From NCBI GenBank assembly GCA_029891345.1, contig CM056999.1:24959418-25023417 (forward strand): 64,000 bases of DNA, given 5' to 3'. The stretch comes from Dryococelus australis. Taxonomy: Eukaryota > Arthropoda > Insecta > Phasmatodea > Phasmatidae. The notes under the pieces were generated by a model, which saw only the letters and a program-made list of their open reading frames with translations, was not told where the DNA came from and did no database searches. Below, one piece after another: positions 59,422 to 64,000 of this stretch. A program made the position numbers and the translations under genes. How positions within the stretch are numbered: position 1 is the first letter of the stretch; each line of letters begins with the position of its first letter.

Positions 59422-59855
59422 TTCCAAGGCCTTGCAGTCGACAACTAAGGCTCCTTTCTGCCCCAGCAGTTCCGAGGTCTTCCAAGCAACAGCCTCCCCG
59501 ACCAATGCAGACAGAGCGGGTTGAACTAACCACAGTCTTCTATAGTAAGGTGTCGGCGAGTACCTGTCCCTCGATCACCACATCTCCATGCCAAGATGTA
59601 ACTGCCAGGAGTCGAGCAGAGAAGGGAGGCGAGTACATCTCCAAAAAGCTCCCTCCGTCATGCGATCCAGCTTTGCCACACAAGAGTGTAGAGGCATCGA
59701 TCAGGTCTTGCCAATCATTGAACATTATCAGTCCGGCTGAGACCCAATCCAGAGTACCAGTAACAGATGTTGAGTTTATGATGAGTCCTCTAGAGGGAAG
59801 TGCCCACAGCAGCACTCGTGCGCAAGATGACAGCACCTCAGTCCACACTGAATAA
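59422..59855 (+). CDS. unidentified open segment, possible 3' exon
   Basis: After TTTTCTGCTATCACAG, a plausible acceptor at 59,421, a frame stays open for about 144 codons to the TGA at 59,853-59,855. The protein is rich in Ser, Thr, Pro and charged residues, with no recognised motif. On the other strand a frame of similar length (59,911-59,540) is open too. It could be a terminal exon of an unknown gene or a decayed retroelement part. The region is more GC-rich than its surroundings. Confidence 0.25.
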
Positions 59856-60807
59856 GCCATGATCGAACCCGGTATCCAGAGACAATAATTCCCCCCGTGC
59901 ACCATATACATCTGTTGGGTTCGGGAGATTGCAGAATGAATGATTTATAGCGTGTATTTCTGGGAACTGAAATATAGCCCTTCTGATTAGATATGCCTTT
60001 CAAAATTAATTAAGTGAACACAAGTACGTGACTATCACTTAATGAAGTATGGAATCCAACTATACTGTTTTTTTTTTTTTTTAATTAATGAAACTGTAAA
60101 CGGAAGAGAAACATGTCTCTCCGACTGCGAAGTTTGCTGAGTGAATGACCCTAGTATAGGATATGCGGAGGCTTCTCCGGTCACGGGTTTCTACAGTGAA
60201 CCACAATGGAGGCCAACTCCTGCATACTGGTGGCCTGTGATGCATCACCAGCCACCAACAAGGCCGTCCACAGAAAAGAGAGCACTGCATGAGACACCGC
60301 ACCCAGTAACGGACAGTGGTGAGTGAGCTATTACCAAAAACTTTTAGTGCTAATTTCACCAGGATTGCATAGATGTCCCTATGTACCAATATAAATGGAC
60401 AAACTTTGACCACTTAATAACTGCTAAAACGTCAATCCGGTATTGCTACATAGTTCAGGGGAGTACAGTGCATTAGTCACACCCCTTAAAATACATGTGT
60501 GTGGAAGAGAACATTCCTGAAAGTGCGGACAATAAACTCCTGCTGGTGTCAGAATGCTCAAACTAGTGTCAAACCTGTGCAGTGTACGACTGAAGCAGCA
60601 ATGACAGGTCATTGTACATGGAAGGTCAGTTTCTCCATACATGATAAGGGCTGAGCCTAAAAACTGATGGATAATGTCTGGAAAAGGAAGCAGAAAATAT
60701 AAGGTTAGAAAGAGCAATATACGAATTGTTAAGGTTGGTTGTAAAAGAAAAAAAATTGATTGTATAGAAATATCAACTAGAAAAGTAAGGAAGTGCCCAT
60801 GAAAATA
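59856..60807. other. no gene recognised; includes a palindrome
   Basis: A 144-codon minus frame (60,424-60,858) runs into the MITE and has no recognised domain. Confidence 0.35.
60228..60257. repeat. 30-base imperfect palindrome
   Basis: Centred on TGATGCATCA, with arms TGGTGG and CCACCA; 13 of 15 base pairs match. Confidence 0.7.
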
Positions 60808-60973
60808 CAGTGGAACCTCTATGTATTGAAACCTGATGGATTTAAATTCCGCATCCATATTCTTTGGTCCCAGTCTTTTTTATGTGCATTTCAAGAGCAC
60901 ATGCATTGAAAGTCCAACATCTATTGAAATATTTAGTCACTCCCCTGAGAATCTATGGATAGAGGATTCACTA
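60808..60973. mobile_element. short pogo/Tigger-like MITE, copy 2 (166 bp)
   Basis: Starts CAGTGGAACCTCTATGTATT after TA (60,806); ends ATAGAGGATTCACTA before TA (60,974). The inverse of the right end matches the left end except at about three positions. It aligns with 54,199-54,370. Confidence 0.7.
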
Positions 60974-63900
60974 TAATCGTAGTAAGGTAAAATCATTCCC
61001 AGTGTATGTATTAGCTTTATTAGGGTTCAGAGTAACTAAGTGTAAATAATAAGTGTAGGAAAGTCACGTAGGAAAGCCAACAAACAAGGTTCAATTACTG
61101 CTGAATGTTTACTATGTGGCCCATTCAGTAATCACTCCTTGGTATGTACAGGCTTCGAATGGCACACTCGTGGAGGAATTGGGGATAACTTAAATTGCTA
61201 GTAATGTGACATAGAGAGGCCGCAAAGAACATAACTGAGTTTATCCTTCTATTTCTCTTTGAGTGACTTTAATATATGTTGTAAATAGTTATGTCATGTT
61301 TAATTTTAAGTGCTACACACTGACATAGGAGTGTGATCTAACCTCTGGGCCATTATAAAGAACCGTTATATTTTGGGATGGGTTGATACTACATTTTCTC
61401 GATACTCAATACCAGTTTCGATACGAAAATATTCTTACGATACTCTAAACCAATATTTTCTCGATACCAAATTGAATTGTTATGAACACAAAACAACTTG
61501 CCCAAGAAAATTGCTCATTTTATTGTGTAACTGACACACACTGAAACAAGTATACAAAAACCTACATTTCACTGGAAACAAATGGTGGACGGCCTGTAAT
61601 CGAAACAACCTTAACCAAAGGTAAACCAACACAGTCTCTTTCAATTCTACAGAATCACGTTTCCACAGTAAAAGCTGTAATCAAACCATGTGGAATATGA
61701 TAGCTAAGTGCACACTTATTTTGCCATTTCATATTTTTAAAATTTTATTTTGCGACTTCAAGGAAATTAATGTAAAATTTAACGCTCATTGTACTTACGG
61801 GTAAATGATTAGAGCACTGCCGGCCCTTCCGTTGATCATTAGGTTATCCAACCACAGCACCTTCAGATCTGACAGTACCTGCTTGGGCAAGGTCTTTAAG
61901 TTCTTTCGTGCAGTTTCTGAGGTGCAGTGTTAATGGCAATTGCTTACAATCTGGCACAAACACAAAGAGTCAGCATCTATTTACCATTCGTGTTAATGAT
62001 TTGTGTAATTTCGTGGATTAAAATTAATATTTCTGGATGTCTTGATATTACAAATTTCAGCAGGAGTATTACATTTTTTGAACCTGATTGATGACATTTA
62101 TGTGCCTAACAACAGTGATTAGTGTTCAGGCGACTTTAGGTTAACCTACATTTTTTGAGGTGTTTGCAAGAGTGAGTAATACTAATGATCTTTCCAATTC
62201 GTATGTAAAACATGTATTAGTCACTGGAAAGTACTCAATTTGTTAGTAAAATTAAGCAAAATAATATGCTGCCTACAAATGCACAAGGGACAAAATTAAT
62301 TTTTTGATGAAAAAAAAGTGTTTAAGAAAGTCATGGCAATACTTTAAGACACTGAGCACGCTGTTACACTTGCTGGTTAGGGCCAGTTCCAGAGGTGAAA
62401 GTTCTTAACGTTAAAAAGACACGTGGTTTGCAACATAGAAATATATTACCAGAAAGATTACGCTGTGTAACGTATGGTCTCCCCGTGTCTGAAGTGAACC
62501 TGACACACGAGGCCTGCCAGGGGCCTATGCGGCGAAAAATGACTTGATTACGCCAAGATGGAAATTTACGTGATTAAATTCTCTGGGGTCGCGAGTTGGC
62601 GGAGAGGAGGGTCGGCACACAGGAGAACAAAAGCTAAAAAAAGTTTCCTGAATAGTTACTTACTTTAAACTATTGGCACCCTAAATGATTAACACAACTT
62701 GATAATGCTCCTGTGGCATGTGGCTCAGAGCGGCGCATGTCCACCCTCGAAGATCAATTGAACCAGACTAAAGATGGAGGCATGTGGGTACAGTTAGCAA
62801 CGGACACCTTCCCAGCAGAATCTTTAGAGAAACGTGTACTCAGGACAAAATGTAAAGCACTTCATGCAAAAGATAACTGAGAGCAGGAAAATTATCAGTG
62901 GATTGTTTTACGTAAATTGGAATGTTCAGAACTCTTCAGCAAAGTCTCTCGTTATTGTTGCTTAGCATCTCTGAGATGTGCAAAACATGTTTCAATGCTA
63001 GGACAGGCAAGCAGAAGACATAAAACACTGTAATAAAATTTAACAAAAACAAAACACATATAAAACCCTTGTCAAACAGCGAAATTAATTAAAGTGAAAA
63101 TTTATATATGAGCTTTTGGACTTGGCAATATGGCTGCCGAAACTGCAAGCGTCTTTGAATGTTTATTTTTCTTACAATGTGAAATAATTTATCTGCATCT
63201 TAAAACAAAATAACACACAACATAGCACTTGGAAAAATAACGTAATAATTTAGTGTGTCTCAGATTGTGTCTGTGTAAATACGTGTTACCACATGGGTGT
63301 GCACTCAACACTAAAGCGTAAATTAAGGCAGGGACACCAAAAGGAGATAACACTTCCTTGGGCATCCATCAGACTCTTCTTTAAGGGGTCACACTATTAC
63401 GCAAAAAGAAACCAGCTAGTCGCTGGTTACTCTTGGCAAGTGGGTCTTTGATTGCAGCAAACGTGTCCCTAGTTCGTTTACGTACGACTGGCATACTTCA
63501 TCTCACACATCAATGCACATTGCCCGCTCCATGCAGCAGCGAGCACTATTGGGCTGCCCCCCGAGTAGCGCACAGAGGGAGGACGGTGTCAAGGTATTGG
63601 CAATTGGCAGAGAATAAATCAATCATTACAGATGTTGATATACTAAAAATCGGCAGGTTAGTGTGATTAGTGATCGGCATCTGTCCAGTCCTCCTCCTTC
63701 TTTCTACCTATTTGTGCTATGGGCAGCATTATACAGGCTTGTCATCGGTCAACCATATCTCATGTTGAATACTGCGTATTTGATGTAGCATTCCCCCGTG
63801 GCAGAACGTGGTGGCGTGTTTATTCAATATTTCCTGTAGTTGAAGGAATTCAGGCATTGTCAATTGGTTTTTATTCTGCTGGGTTGGGGTTGATCGGAGG

Positions 63901-64000
63901 AGGAGTGACAGCTTCAGGATTGTGTTCCCTTTTTACGGTAACTCTCTCTTTGCTCCCTATATAAATGTGAGTCTGGCAGCAGTCCATGATACAATGTTGG
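60974..64000. other. no gene recognised
   Basis: AT-rich with short chance ORFs. The last 600 bases are less AT-rich and hold frames at 63,433-63,666 and 63,719-63,964 without recognised domains. Confidence 0.35.
63958..63965 (+). promoter_or_regulatory. possible TATA box at the right edge
   Basis: TATATAAA after a CT-rich stretch, followed about 20 bases on by GGCAGCAGTCC, an initiator-like site. It could belong to an LTR or a gene that continues outside the window. Confidence 0.25.

Noticed and set aside
60424-60858. 144-codon minus ORF with hydrophobic stretches
   Set aside because: It begins inside the pogo-like MITE and has no splice sites or recognised domain.

Overview
The window looks like intergenic and intronic DNA from a large, AT-rich, transposon-filled arthropod genome, most likely an insect; a crustacean cannot be excluded. 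The reasons are: no dense coding, many short AT/GT microsatellites, arthropod-type LTR and non-LTR retroelements in different states of decay, TIR elements flanked by TA, and one convincing host exon with splice sites. Nothing suggests prokaryotic or viral genome organisation, and I saw no rRNA, convincing tRNA or CRISPR array.

Layout. 1-4,740: two LTR-like pieces facing away from each other (a minus copy leaving the left edge, a plus copy from about 953), then a weak gag remnant. 6,009-7,496: a 1.5 kb element with 38-base terminal inverted repeats and TA flanks. 9,600-11,030: short repeats and a purine-rich tract. 11,600-13,586: another long LTR-like repeat, minus strand. 16,024-19,770: a dispersed repeat whose second copy lies at 45,194-46,775. 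20,350-22,290: LTR-like sequence, minus. 23,638-24,183: a pogo/Tigger-like TIR element. 24,585-28,070: a minus-strand Ty3/gypsy wreck (zinc knuckle, protease, start of RT, then integrase) interrupted by a plus-strand LTR-like block. 28,400-32,950: a minus-strand non-LTR retrotransposon with ORF1 (gag-like plus SGNH-esterase-like end) and ORF2 (endonuclease and RT). 33,319-44,594: an almost full-length but inactivated Ty3/gypsy element with about 2 kb LTRs, a tRNA-Lys-type primer site, a PHD-finger-like segment ahead of gag, then NC, PR, RT, RNase H, IN and a Ser/Thr/Pro-rich tail. 50,722-50,873: an exon of a CARMIL (LRRC16-type) gene, the only host gene part I can name. 51,390-54,000: more LTR-like sequence, minus. 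54,199-54,370 and 60,808-60,973: two related short TIR elements. The rest is AT-rich filler with microsatellites and homopolymer tracts.

How the parts relate. The window probably sits inside a plus-strand CARMIL gene or next to it, with introns bloated by transposons. At several loci the LTR-like blocks share one architecture: TG(ATG) start, TATATAAG about 480 bases in, an AATAAA several hundred bases later, and further in either a conserved GTAGAGCC-type motif or an open reading frame. No retroelement here is intact; every pol domain carries stops or frameshifts. The most unusual points are the ORF inside the 2 kb LTRs, the PHD-like finger, the conserved LTR-internal motif that resembles a second primer site, and the SGNH-bearing ORF1 of the non-LTR element. 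All element calls come from reading motifs by eye.
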